Assembly: GCA_024641665.1 (NCBI GenBank)
Contig: JAHECP010000052.1
Coordinates: 1 to 32,498 of the forward strand
Source of the DNA: Acidobacteriota bacterium
GTDB taxonomy: Bacteria; Acidobacteriota; Vicinamibacteria; Vicinamibacterales; JAHECP01
DNA: 32,498 bases
Direction: 5' to 3'
Made by a program: the position numbers and the translations under genes. The notes under the pieces are model-generated. The model worked only from the letters and a program-made list of their open reading frames with translations. It ran no database searches and had not been told where the DNA came from. Positions 8,905-17,322 of this stretch are shown here, piece after piece (the first letter of the stretch is position 1; each line of letters starts with the position of its first letter).

Positions 8905-10812
8905 ATGCCTGATCCGGCTACCACCCAGTACTTCGGCCTGCCGGGTTATGTCGTGCTGTGGATCTTGACGCTGGTCGCGTTCTATCTGTTCGGTATCAAG
9001 GTGGCTTACTACGTGCGTACTCTCGGAAAGGCCCGCCCGGAGAAGCGCTGGGATCGAATCGGCGAACGGGTAGGACTCGTCCTGACCCACGTTCTGGGCC
9101 AGCGACGGCTGTTCAACGAGCCGGGGATCGGCATCGCGCACTTCCTGATCTTCTGGGCGTTCGTCTTCTACGCCACGAGCTTCTTCTGGAACCTGGTGAA
9201 GGGCCTGGTTCCGATTCTGCCGATTCCGTACGCGGACGACGTGGGGTGGATGGCCTTCGCCCTCGAGGCGTTCGGCGTGCTGGCGCTCGTGGGGATCGTG
9301 GTGGCAGCCGTGCGGCGCTACATCCTCACGCCGCCCAGGCTGGAACGGACCTACGACGCCACCCTCATCCTCGGGTTGATTGCCCTGCTGCTCGTAACCT
9401 TCCTGGTCGGAGCCGCAGCCAAGACGCGCGGAGCGCCCGGCGTCTACCTCTGGATGTGGTGGGCTCACATGGTCACGGTGCTGGGCTTCCTGGCCTACCT
9501 GCCGTATTCCAAGCACATGCACCTGCTGGCAGCCCCGTTCGGTGTCTTCTTCTCCTCGCTTCGGCCGGGCGCGCCGCCGCCGGCCTCCGAAGGCGCCTCG
9601 CGTTTCGAGGAGTTCACCTGGCGGGAGCTCTTCAGCGGGCTGGCCTGCGCGGAGTGCGGCCGCTGTGACCGCGCCTGCCCGGCCTTCAACAGCGGCTTCG
9701 CGCTCTCACCCAAGGAGCTGGTTCACAAGGTCAAGGAGCTCGTGCGCGCGCCGGGGGCAGGCGGCAAGTTCCTGGGCGAGGTGGTTCGGCCCGAAGAGGT
9801 GTGGGCCTGCACGACGTGTCTCTCCTGCATGGAGCGCTGCCCGGTGCTGAACGAGCACATCCCGCTCGTCCTCGAAATGCGCCGGCACCTGGTCTCGCAG
9901 GGAGAGGTCGAGACGCCGCTGCAGCAGGCGATGATGAACCTGAACCGGTATGGCAACTCGTTCGGGCAGTCGCCGCGAGCCCGCGCCAAGTGGACGGCGG
10001 ACCTTCCGTTCAAGATCAAGGACGCCCGCAAGGAACCGGTCGAGTACCTGTGGGTGGTGGGTGACTACGCCTCCTACGATCCAAGGGTCCAGACCGTCAC
10101 GAAGGCGACGGCCCGGGTGTTCCAGCAGGCGGGACTGGACTTCGGCATCCTCTACGAGGGCGAACAGAACTCGGGCAACGATGTGCGCCGCACCGGCGAG
10201 GAGGGGCTCTTCGACGTGCTGCGGGGAAAGAACCTGCAGGCGGTGGCCAAGGCCCGATTCGAACACGTCGTGACGACCGACCCGCACACCTACCATGCCC
10301 TGAAGAACGAGTATGCCAACGGTGACGGCGGGTGGACCGGCAGGAACGTGCTGCATTCCTCGGAACTGCTGGAGCGCCTCCTGGCCGAGGGCAAGCTGTC
10401 CGCTCACCGGCGGCTGGATGGCGTCGTCACGTTCCACGACCCCTGCTACTTGGGCCGCTACAACGGGGTCTACTCCCCGCCACGGCTCGTGTTGAACGCG
10501 CTCGGGACGAAACTGCGGGAGATGCCGCGCAATCGCCGCACTGCGTACTGCTGTGGGGCCGGCGGGGGACGGATCTGGATGGAAGACCCGCCCGGGGTGA
10601 AAGAGCGGCCGGCCGAAAGCCGGGTTCGAGAGGCCGCAGGTCTGCACGGGGTGAACACGCTCGTGGTGGCCTGCCCCAAGGATCTGGTGATGTTCCAGGA
10701 CGCGCTCAAGACCACGGGGCTGGAAGGGTCCCTCGCCGTCAAGGATCTGATCGAACTGGTCGAAGAAGCCGCCGCTCCGTCGGAGAGGAGTGACTCACAT
10801 GCAAGAGCCTAG
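8905..10812 (+). CDS. Membrane ETF:quinone oxidoreductase-like protein (EMO/FadF type, NarI-HdrD fusion)
   Basis: A 635-residue protein. Residues 12-215 contain about five membrane helices of the nitrate-reductase-gamma/heme-b type, with candidate heme ligands H79, H188, H204 and H206. Two [4Fe-4S] motifs follow (C248/C251/C254/C258 and C302/C305/C308/C312), then two CCG-type domains. The second is intact (C514, C549-C550, C590). The first has lost its cysteines: the sequence reads VVGDYAS and EGEQNSGND where related proteins have Cys. This architecture, next to etfBA, matches the membrane-bound ETF:menaquinone oxidoreductases (EMO) of syntrophic and metal-reducing bacteria, which move electrons from acyl-CoA oxidation to menaquinone. 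HdrA starts within its last codons. The EMO-like assignment is strong; the quinone partner is inferred. Confidence 0.88.
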   Translation: MPDPATTQYFGLPGYVVLWILTLVAFYLFGIKVAYYVRTLGKARPEKRWDRIGERVGLVLTHVLGQRRLFNEPGIGIAHFLIFWAFVFYATSFFWNLVKGLVPILPIPYADDVGWMAFALEAFGVLALVGIVVAAVRRYILTPPRLERTYDATLILGLIALLLVTFLVGAAAKTRGAPGVYLWMWWAHMVTVLGFLAYLPYSKHMHLLAAPFGVFFSSLRPGAPPPASEGASRFEEFTWRELFSGLACAECGRCDRACPAFNSGFALSPKELVHKVKELVRAPGAGGKFLGEVVRPEEVWACTTCLSCMERCPVLNEHIPLVLEMRRHLVSQGEVETPLQQAMMNLNRYGNSFGQSPRARAKWTADLPFKIKDARKEPVEYLWVVGDYASYDPRVQTVTKATARVFQQAGLDFGILYEGEQNSGNDVRRTGEEGLFDVLRGKNLQAVAKARFEHVVTTDPHTYHALKNEYANGDGGWTGRNVLHSSELLERLLAEGKLSAHRRLDGVVTFHDPCYLGRYNGVYSPPRLVLNALGTKLREMPRNRRTAYCCGAGGGRIWMEDPPGVKERPAESRVREAAGLHGVNTLVVACPKDLVMFQDALKTTGLEGSLAVKDLIELVEEAAAPSERSDSHARA

Positions 10813-12796
10813 CGAACGCGGTAGCCGGGCCAGCCGTGTTGGGGTGTTCGTCTGCCACTGCGGCACCAACATCGCAGGGACCGTGGACGTGTGCCGTCTG
10901 GTGGAGTACGCCGGCACCCTGCCAGGCGTCGCGCTGGCCAGGGAATACAAGTACATGTGCTCGGACCCGGGGCAGGAGCTGATCCAGCAGGAGATTCGGG
11001 AGCACGGGCTGGACCGGGTCGTGGTCGCGGCCTGTTCTCCCTGCCTGCACGAGAAGACCTTTCGCACGGCCACGGCCAAAGGCGGCCTGAACGCCTATCA
11101 CTTCCAGATGGTGAACATCCGGGAGCACGACTCCTGGGTGCACGAGGACAAGGACGCGGCGCTGGAGAAGGCCAAAGACCTGGTCCGAGCGGCCGTGCGG
11201 CGCGTGAGGCTGCACCAGGCGCTCGAGACCAAACGCGCGTCGATCAATCCCGACGTGCTGGTGGTGGGCGGCGGGATTGCCGGCATTCATGCCGCGCTCA
11301 CGCTGGCCAACGCGGGCAAGCACGTCTACCTGGTGGAACGGGAGCCCACCATCGGCGGCCACATGGCCAAGTTCGACAAGACGTTCCCGACACTGGACTG
11401 CGCGGCGTGCATCCTGACGCCGAAGATGACGGCGGTGAAAGCCCACCCGAACATCACGCTGTGGACGCTCTCCGAGGTCACGCGGGTGGAAGGCTACGTG
11501 GGCAACTACCAGGTGAACGTCACGCGCAAGCCCCGCTATGTGCTGGAGGACCTTTGCGTGGGCTGCCTCGAGTGCATCGAGGCCTGCGTCTACCAGCAGG
11601 CCAAGGTCCTCGACGAGTTCAACCTGGGACTGGGCAAGCGGAAGCCGATTTACATCCCCTTCCCCCAGGCGGTGCCGCTGCTGGTGGTCATCGACCCGGA
11701 AACCTGCATCGAGTTCAAGAGCCACAAGTGCAAGAAGACCTGCGTGGAGATCTGCGGGGAACGCAACGCCATCGATTTCGAGCAGCAGGACCGGACGGAA
11801 ACGATCGAGGTGGGCACGATCATCCTGGGCACGGGGTTCAAGGTGTTCGATGCTAGGCGCATTCCCTACTACGGGTATGGAACGTACCCGAACGTGTATA
11901 CGTCCCTCGAGCTGGAACGGCTGGTCAACGCGTCGGGCCCGACCGGAGGCGAAGTCGTGCTGCGCGACGGCCGCACGCCCAAGTCGGTCGGCATCATCCA
12001 CTGCGTGGGCAGCCGCGACGCGCACACCAACCGCTACTGCTCGCGGGTGTGTTGCATGTACTCGTTGAAGCTGGCGCACCTCATCAAGGAGAAGACCGAG
12101 GCGGACGTCTACAACTTCTACATCGACATGCGCACGCCGGGCAAAGGCTTCGAGGAGTTCTACAACCGCGTGGCCGAGGAGGGGTTGAAGCTGGTGCGCG
12201 GCAAGGTCGCCGACGTATATCCGGAAGGGAACGGCGACGGGCGGCTCGTGCTGCAGGTGGAAGACACGCTGCTGGGGATGGTCCGGAAGGTCCCGGTGGA
12301 CATGGTGGTGCTGTCGGTAGGCCTGGAAGCACAGGCGGATGCGCAGGAGGTCCGCCGCATGTTCAACATCACGTGCGCCGGCGAGGGCTTCTTCCTGGAG
12401 CGGCACCCCAAGCTGGCGCCCGTGAATACCTTCACGGACGGCATCTTCCTCGCGGGCTGCTGCCAGAGCCCCAAGGACATTCCCGATACCGTGGCGCAGG
12501 CGGGCGCCGCGGCCGCTGAAGCGCTGGCGCTCATCGACGCGGGCTCCATCGAGATGGAGCCGAACACGGCGTACGTGCTGGAAGAAGTCTGCTCCGGGTG
12601 CAAGACGTGCATCCCCATGTGCCCGTACAGCGCGATCTCGTTCCTGGAGGACAAGAAGAAGGCGGAGATCAACGAGGTGCTGTGCAAGGGGTGCGGCACG
12701 TGCGTGGCCGCCTGCCCGTCCGGGTCGATCCGGCAGAATCTGTTCGAGGACGAGGAGATTTTCGAAGAGATCGAGGGAGTGCTGACCTATGCCTGA
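10799..12796 (+). CDS. hdrA: Heterodisulfide reductase subunit A-like flavoprotein
   Basis: A full-length HdrA of 665 residues. The N-terminal domain has CHCGTN (C19, C21). An FAD domain with VVGGGIAG at 155-162 follows. The inserted ferredoxin-like region has C253/C256/C259/C263 and C303/C311/C315/C319. Two C-terminal ferredoxin motifs are C598/C601/C604/C608 and C629/C632/C635/C639. HdrA carries the bifurcating FAD in HdrABC-MvhADG complexes, dividing electrons from H2 between a high-potential acceptor and ferredoxin. The ATG at 10799 is chosen because GGAGAGGAG ends 8 bases before it; a GTG at 10790 is in frame but overlaps that ribosome site. It overlaps the upstream gene by 14 bases and mvhD by 8, so the subunits are translationally coupled. 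Confidence 0.95.
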   Translation: MQEPSERGSRASRVGVFVCHCGTNIAGTVDVCRLVEYAGTLPGVALAREYKYMCSDPGQELIQQEIREHGLDRVVVAACSPCLHEKTFRTATAKGGLNAYHFQMVNIREHDSWVHEDKDAALEKAKDLVRAAVRRVRLHQALETKRASINPDVLVVGGGIAGIHAALTLANAGKHVYLVEREPTIGGHMAKFDKTFPTLDCAACILTPKMTAVKAHPNITLWTLSEVTRVEGYVGNYQVNVTRKPRYVLEDLCVGCLECIEACVYQQAKVLDEFNLGLGKRKPIYIPFPQAVPLLVVIDPETCIEFKSHKCKKTCVEICGERNAIDFEQQDRTETIEVGTIILGTGFKVFDARRIPYYGYGTYPNVYTSLELERLVNASGPTGGEVVLRDGRTPKSVGIIHCVGSRDAHTNRYCSRVCCMYSLKLAHLIKEKTEADVYNFYIDMRTPGKGFEEFYNRVAEEGLKLVRGKVADVYPEGNGDGRLVLQVEDTLLGMVRKVPVDMVVLSVGLEAQADAQEVRRMFNITCAGEGFFLERHPKLAPVNTFTDGIFLAGCCQSPKDIPDTVAQAGAAAAEALALIDAGSIEMEPNTAYVLEEVCSGCKTCIPMCPYSAISFLEDKKKAEINEVLCKGCGTCVAACPSGSIRQNLFEDEEIFEEIEGVLTYA

Positions 12797-13253
12797 CGGA
12801 AATCATGGCCCGTTCGAGCCCAGGATCGTGGCGTTTTTCTGCAACTGGTGCACCTACCTGGCATCGGACCTAGCGGGGACGTCGCGAATGAAATACGCGC
12901 CGAACACGCGGGTGGTACGGGTGATGTGCTCAGGGCGGGTGGACCCGCAGTTCGTGCTGGACGCCTTCGCCCGAGGAGCCGACGGCGTGCTCATCGGGGG
13001 CTGCCATCCCGGCGACTGCCACTACCAGGAGGGCAACTACAAGATGCTGCGGCGCTTCCACCTCCTCAAGCGCCTGCTGGCGCAGATGGGCATCGAGGAC
13101 GAGCGGTGCCGCCTCGAGTGGATTTCGGCGGCGGAGGCAGACAAGCTCAAGGCGGCGGTCAATGACATGGTGGAGAAGGTGCGGGCGCTCGGCCCCCTGC
13201 ACTTGGCAATCCCGAAAGAGGAGTTTGCCGAGGAGGAGGTGGCAGTCTCATGA
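12789..13253 (+). CDS. mvhD: F420-non-reducing hydrogenase iron-sulfur subunit D
   Basis: A 154-residue MvhD family protein. The conserved core has FFCNWCTY (C18, C21), VMCSGRVDP (C47) and GGCHPGDCHY (C72, C77), the cysteine pattern that binds a [2Fe-2S] cluster. MvhD is the wire between the hydrogenase MvhAG and HdrA. Its position between hdrA and mvhG, overlapping both by a few bases, supports assembly into one HdrA-MvhADG module. No truncation or fusion is seen. Confidence 0.95.
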   Translation: MPDGNHGPFEPRIVAFFCNWCTYLASDLAGTSRMKYAPNTRVVRVMCSGRVDPQFVLDAFARGADGVLIGGCHPGDCHYQEGNYKMLRRFHLLKRLLAQMGIEDERCRLEWISAAEADKLKAAVNDMVEKVRALGPLHLAIPKEEFAEEEVAVS

Positions 13254-14218
13254 CGAAACCCAAGGTGGCCTTCTACTGGTGCGCCGCCTGCGGCGGGTGT
13301 GAGGAAACGGTCGTCGATCTGGCCGAGCAGATCCTCGACGTGGTGGCCGCGGTCGACATCGTGTTCTGGCCCGTGGCGCTCGACTTCAAGCGCAAGGACG
13401 TGGAGGCGATGCCCGACAAGTCGATCGCGGCATGCTTCCTGAACGGCGCCATCCGTACCACCGAGCAGGAGGAAATGGCCCATCTGCTGCGGCGCAAATC
13501 GCAGACCCTCCTGGCCTTCGGGTCGTGCGCCCAGCTGGGAGGCATACCCGGTCTGGCCAACCTGTGGCAGCGGGAGAGCGTCCTTGAACGCGTCTACCAG
13601 GAGTGTCCGAGCAACGTCAACCTGGACGGGGTGAGACCCTCGAGACAGTACCGGGACAACGGGCACTCGGTGACGCTGCCAACCCTGTTCGACACGGTTC
13701 TGACGCTGGATCAAGTAGTGGACGTGGACTACTACGTGCCGGGGTGCCCGCCGACGCCGAAACTCCTCCTCGAGGCGGTCCAGGCGCTGCTCGGCGGCAA
13801 CCTGCCGCCCAAGGGGGCCGTGCTGGCACCGGACCACGCGCTGTGCGAGGAATGCCCGCGCAAGGACACGCGCCCCGACAAGCTCATGCTGACCGAGTTC
13901 AAGCGCCCGCACGAGGCGCTGATTGACGAAGAGAAGTGCCTGATGGCGCAAGGGCTGCTGTGCATGGGGCCGGCGACGCGAGGCGGCTGCGAGGCGCTGT
14001 GCGTGAAAGGCAACATGCCGTGCACCGGCTGCTTCGGCCCGACCAGCCGGGTGAAGGATTCCGGCGCCAAGGCCCTTTCGGCCTTTGCGTCGCTCGTCAA
14101 CAGCAACGACGAGAAGGAGATCGCGGGCATCCTGGGGAACATTGCGGACCCGGTCGGCACATTCTATCGGTACAGCCTGCCGTCGTCTCTGCTGCGGCGA
14201 AAGAGAGTGGAGGCCTAA
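13250..14218 (+). CDS. mvhG: [NiFe] hydrogenase small subunit, group 3c-like
   Basis: A 322-residue small subunit without a Tat signal, so cytoplasmic. Proximal-cluster cysteines appear in CAACGGC (C14, C17), GSCA (C93) and GCPP (C166). The second half has further cysteines (LCEECPRKD, LCMGPATRGGCEALC, PCTGCFG) that should hold the medial and distal clusters. The lack of a signal peptide and the adjacent mvhD and hdrA are typical of the Mvh/group 3c type. It passes electrons from the NiFe site in MvhA towards MvhD. It overlaps mvhD by 4 bases; mvhA starts 4 bases after its stop. Confidence 0.94.
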   Translation: MTKPKVAFYWCAACGGCEETVVDLAEQILDVVAAVDIVFWPVALDFKRKDVEAMPDKSIAACFLNGAIRTTEQEEMAHLLRRKSQTLLAFGSCAQLGGIPGLANLWQRESVLERVYQECPSNVNLDGVRPSRQYRDNGHSVTLPTLFDTVLTLDQVVDVDYYVPGCPPTPKLLLEAVQALLGGNLPPKGAVLAPDHALCEECPRKDTRPDKLMLTEFKRPHEALIDEEKCLMAQGLLCMGPATRGGCEALCVKGNMPCTGCFGPTSRVKDSGAKALSAFASLVNSNDEKEIAGILGNIADPVGTFYRYSLPSSLLRRKRVEA

Positions 14219-14222
14219 GTCC

Positions 14223-15740
14223 ATGCCAGACGTGAAGCAGGTAGCTGAGACGGTGCGACGCAGGGTCACCATCGACCCGATCACGCGACTGGAAGGGCAC
14301 GGCAAGATCGACATTTTTCTCAGCGAGCAGGGAGAGGTCGAGCGTGCCTATTTTCAGATCCCCGAGCTGCGGGGGTTCGAGAAGTTCGCGGAAGGACGGC
14401 CGGCGGAAGACATGCCCCAGATCACCTCTCGGATCTGCGGGGTCTGCCCGACGGCCCATCACATGGCCGCCACCAAGGCGCTCGACGACCTGTACCAGGT
14501 GGAGGCGCCGCCGGCGGCGAGGAAGATCCGCGAGCTGGTCTACAACATCTTCATGGCGGAAGATCACGCGCTGCACTTCTACTTCCTGGGCGGGCCGGAC
14601 TTCATCGTCGGTCCCACGGCGCCGGCGGCGGAGCGCAATGTCCTGGGGGTCATCGCCAAAGTCGGGCTGGAGGTCGGGAAGAAAGTGATCATCATGCGCC
14701 GCCGCTTGCGTGAGCTGATCACGCTGGCGGGGGGCAAGGTCGTTCACCCGGTGCTGGGTTTGCCGGGCGGCGTGGCCAAGCGCGTCACGCCCGAGCACGC
14801 AGCGCAGTTCAAGGAGGTGGCGGCCGAAGCCGTCGAGTTCGCCCAGTTCACGCTGGGGGCCTTCGAGAAGCTGGTGTTGGGGAACAGCGACTACGTGAAC
14901 CTGATCTGCTCGGATACCTTTACCCACAGGACTCATTACATGGGTCTGGTGGACGGGAACAACCGGATGAACTTCTACGATGGGCAGATCCGGGTGGTCA
15001 CGCCGGCGGGCGCGGAGTGGGCGAAGTTCCGGGTACAGGACTACTTGAACTACGTGGCGGAGCACGTGGAGCCGTGGAGCTACATGAAGTTCTGCTTCCT
15101 GAAGCCGCTCGGGTGGACCGGCTTCAGCGAGGGCGCGGAGAGCGGCGTCTATTGCGTGGCGCCGTTGGCGCGGCTCAACGTGGCCGAGGGAATGTCGACG
15201 CCGCTCGCGCACGAAGCGTACGAGAAGTTCCACGCCACGCTCGGAGGCAGACCCGTGCATCATACGCTGGCCAACCACTGGGCGCGCGTGGTGGAGCTCC
15301 TGAACGCCGCGGAGCGCATGCAGGAGCTGGCGAACGACCCCGAGATCACGGATCCACACGTGCGCACCATACCGACCGCGACGCCGAAGGAGGGGATGGG
15401 GGTCATCGAGGCCCCGCGCGGGACCCTCATCCACCACTACCAGACCGACGAGAAGGGAATCATCCAGAAGGCGAACCTGATCGTCGCGACGCAGAACAAC
15501 GCCGCCCGCATCGCAATGAGCGTGGAGAAGGCGGCCAAGGGGCTGGTCAAGCCGGGGAACATCTCGGAGGGCCTCCTGAACATGATCGAGATGGCCTTCC
15601 GCGCCTACGATCCGTGCATGGGCTGCGCGACTCACTCGCTGCCGGGGAGCATGCCTCTTCACATCCGGGTGCATGACCACGGCAGGAACATGGTGGCCGG
15701 GCTGCGGCGCGACGCCGACGGGAGCGTGCACAAGACATGA
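14223..15740 (+). CDS. mvhA: [NiFe] hydrogenase large subunit, group 3c-like
   Basis: A 505-residue catalytic subunit with both pairs of NiFe-site cysteines: the N-terminal motif SRICGVCPTAHH (C72, C75) and the C-terminal motif DPCMGCATH (C465, C468, ending at H471). A 34-residue tail after H471 is the extension normally removed by a maturation endopeptidase after nickel insertion, and such a protease gene follows, overlapping by 4 bases. The ATG at 14223 gives the usual VTIDPITRLEGHGKI start; a longer frame to 14085 lies inside mvhG and is rejected. All visible catalytic residues are present, so the enzyme should be active for H2 oxidation or evolution. Confidence 0.95.
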   Translation: MPDVKQVAETVRRRVTIDPITRLEGHGKIDIFLSEQGEVERAYFQIPELRGFEKFAEGRPAEDMPQITSRICGVCPTAHHMAATKALDDLYQVEAPPAARKIRELVYNIFMAEDHALHFYFLGGPDFIVGPTAPAAERNVLGVIAKVGLEVGKKVIIMRRRLRELITLAGGKVVHPVLGLPGGVAKRVTPEHAAQFKEVAAEAVEFAQFTLGAFEKLVLGNSDYVNLICSDTFTHRTHYMGLVDGNNRMNFYDGQIRVVTPAGAEWAKFRVQDYLNYVAEHVEPWSYMKFCFLKPLGWTGFSEGAESGVYCVAPLARLNVAEGMSTPLAHEAYEKFHATLGGRPVHHTLANHWARVVELLNAAERMQELANDPEITDPHVRTIPTATPKEGMGVIEAPRGTLIHHYQTDEKGIIQKANLIVATQNNAARIAMSVEKAAKGLVKPGNISEGLLNMIEMAFRAYDPCMGCATHSLPGSMPLHIRVHDHGRNMVAGLRRDADGSVHKT

Positions 15741-16201
15741 TGCGTGTGCTGGGCCTCGGGAACGAGCTTCTCAGCGACGATGCGTTCGGCATCACAGCGG
15801 CCCGGCAGATCGAGCGGCTGTTTCCGGGCGAAGTCGACGTCGTCTGCACTTCGGCATCGGGATTCGATCTCATCGATGACATGCTGAACGCCTCTCGGTT
15901 GATCGTGATCGACACCGTCCTCACGGGAACGGCAGAGCCTGGAACGATCTACGAGTTGCGGGAAGGCGAGGTGGAGACGGTCGGAGGGGACTCTCCACAC
16001 CGCGTCGGGTTGTTCGAAGCTCTCGCGGTTGCCAGGAAGCTGGGCTTGCCGGTTCCGCAAGAGGTGACCATCCTGGCGGTGGAAGCAGCCGATTGCACGA
16101 CGGTGGGCGGGGCGCTCCATCCTGCCGTCCAGGCGGCGATGCCGGTGGTGGTCGGGCAAGTGGAGGAGCATCTGCGCCGAGGGAGCGTCGAAGCGCGCTG
16201 A
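15737..16201 (+). CDS. Hydrogenase maturation protease (HycI/HyaD family)
   Basis: A 154-residue endopeptidase with the family N-terminus VLGLGNELLSDDAFG and the nickel-sensing trio in the usual places: Glu in GNELLSDD, Asp in LIVIDTV and His in SPHRVG. It cleaves the C-terminal tail of the large subunit once nickel is in place; the adjacent mvhA has exactly such a tail. Two ATG codons in tandem (15737, 15740) overlap the mvhA stop. It is the last gene of the operon and ends 40 bp before the right-hand repeat and terminator. The hyp genes needed for the NiFe cofactor are not in the window. Confidence 0.92.
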   Translation: MMRVLGLGNELLSDDAFGITAARQIERLFPGEVDVVCTSASGFDLIDDMLNASRLIVIDTVLTGTAEPGTIYELREGEVETVGGDSPHRVGLFEALAVARKLGLPVPQEVTILAVEAADCTTVGGALHPAVQAAMPVVVGQVEEHLRRGSVEAR

Positions 16202-16241
16202 ACCGCCTCGACCGCCCGTCGCACGGGCGGCCGGAGTGGAC

Positions 16242-16274
16242 GCGGCGTCCCTCCGGATGGGGGACGCCGCTTTC
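16242..16274. terminator. Bidirectional terminator hairpin (right copy)
   Basis: A 10-bp perfect stem (16242-16251 with 16261-16270) and 9-base loop, followed by TTTC, lies between the convergent hydrogenase protease gene and the response-regulator gene. It is placed to stop transcripts from both sides. Confidence 0.65.
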
Positions 16275-16321
16275 ACGTACGGGCACCTACGGCCGCCGCC
16301 GGCGCGTCGCGGTCCTCAGCC
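16242..16321. repeat. 80-bp direct repeat, right copy
   Basis: Same-orientation copy of 4731-4810 (78/80 identical). Its last six bases are the final codons of the minus-strand response regulator: TCA at 16316-16318 is that gene's stop codon on the minus strand. This anchors the right copy in functional sequence and suggests that the left copy derives from it, or that both mark the ends of a DNA block that entered at this point. Confidence 0.9.
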
Positions 16322-16744
16322 CGGCAGCGCCGGCGCACCCGCCCGCGCGAGCACGCGCGCGACGGTCTCGAGAAACTCCTGCTGGTCGATCGGCTTGGCC
16401 AGGAAGCCCTCCGGCGGCGGCACGTGCTTGCGCGTGCTCAGGAACTTCCGGAACGGCTCCGGGTCGCCACCGAAGCCGGTGACGGCGGTGACCACGACGA
16501 CCGGCGTCGCGGCCAGCGCCGGGTCCTCCTTCAGCTGGCGGTAGAACCGGATCCCCGATTCCTCCGGCATGGTGATGTCGAGACAGACCAGATCCGGCCT
16601 GTCCCGCTTGACGATCTCGAAGCCGACGCGGCCGTTCTCGGCGCTCGTCGTCTCGTACCCGTTGTCGCTCAGCAGCGTCTCCAGGTAGGTGACCACCGCC
16701 GGCTCGTCGTCGATGACGAGCACCTTCTTCTTGCCTGTGCTCAT
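16316..16744 (-). CDS. Single-domain response regulator (CheY-like)
   Basis: A 142-residue receiver with no output domain. It has VLVIDDEPAVV at the start, phospho-acceptor Asp in LVCLDITMPEESG, Thr in VVVTAVTG and Lys in FLAKPID. The ATG at 16744 has GAGGAGG upstream; the frame extends to 16789 without homology. It is the last gene of the minus-strand cluster, 41 bp after another receiver protein, so it probably takes phosphate from the same PAS kinase. Its stop codon lies inside the right 80-bp repeat. Confidence 0.88.
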   Translation of the reverse strand: MSTGKKKVLVIDDEPAVVTYLETLLSDNGYETTSAENGRVGFEIVKRDRPDLVCLDITMPEESGIRFYRQLKEDPALAATPVVVVTAVTGFGGDPEPFRKFLSTRKHVPPPEGFLAKPIDQQEFLETVARVLARAGAPALPG

Positions 16745-16785
16745 GGGGTCCTCCTCGTCGACGCCGCGCCCGGACGAACGCCGCG

Positions 16786-17310
16786 TCACCGGTCCCTGCC
16801 CTTGACGGCCTCCAGGGCCCGGCGCAGCGCGTCGGCGCTGGCACCCTGCAGGCTCTTCTGCAGCTCGTCCTTGAGGCCCAGCCGGTCTTCGGTGTCCGCG
16901 CTCTCGTCGAGGCCGAGCGCGCGCTGGATGCTGCGCACGTACGACAGCGGGTTGATCGGCTTCTCCAGGTACGTGCCCGGGCCGGACATCACCGCGTTGT
17001 CCAGCAGATCCTGGAGGCTGCCACTGCCGAGCTCGTCGCGGGCGTGCGCAGTGACGACGAGCACGGGGATGCGCGAGAGCGCCGGGTCCTTCTTCAGCTC
17101 GTAGAGCAGCTTGTGGCCGGACTTCCTCGGCATGATCAGGTCGAGCGAGATGAAGTCCGGCGGGTGCTGTCGGATGACGGTCATGGCTTCCTCGCCGTCG
17201 GCGGCGGTGAGCACCGTGAAGCCGGCGTCCTCCAGAATCGCCGCGAGGTACTGCCGGACGTCGGGCTCGTCATCGACGACCAGGATGGTCTTGTCTTCGG
17301 CTCGCGCCAT
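16786..17310 (-). CDS. Response regulator with receiver domain and C-terminal helical extension
   Basis: A 174-residue protein. The receiver occupies residues 6-130, with ILVVDDEPDV, acceptor Asp in FISLDLIMPRKSG, VVTAHAR and LEKPIN. A charged, probably helical tail (residues 130-174, DELQKSLQGASADALRRAL) follows without a known DNA-binding fold. It is the same general receiver type as the downstream protein. The kinase gene ends 12 bases upstream, so these form a kinase-plus-two-receivers set. The output is unknown; protein-protein control of the redox complex genes or enzymes upstream is possible. Confidence 0.85.
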   Translation of the reverse strand: MARAEDKTILVVDDEPDVRQYLAAILEDAGFTVLTAADGEEAMTVIRQHPPDFISLDLIMPRKSGHKLLYELKKDPALSRIPVLVVTAHARDELGSGSLQDLLDNAVMSGPGTYLEKPINPLSYVRSIQRALGLDESADTEDRLGLKDELQKSLQGASADALRRALEAVKGRDR

Positions 17311-17322
17311 GGTTCGGTCTCC

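Noticed and set aside
8905-10812. Classical flavin/iron-sulfur ETF:ubiquinone oxidoreductase (ETF-QO)
   Set aside because: There is no FAD-binding Rossmann motif; the protein is a heme-b membrane domain plus ferredoxin and CCG domains, so the EMO type fits instead.
4731-16321. Composite transposon or prophage bounded by the 80-bp repeats
   Set aside because: No transposase, integrase, phage or plasmid gene lies between the repeats, and the repeats carry no terminal inverted repeats typical of insertion sequences.
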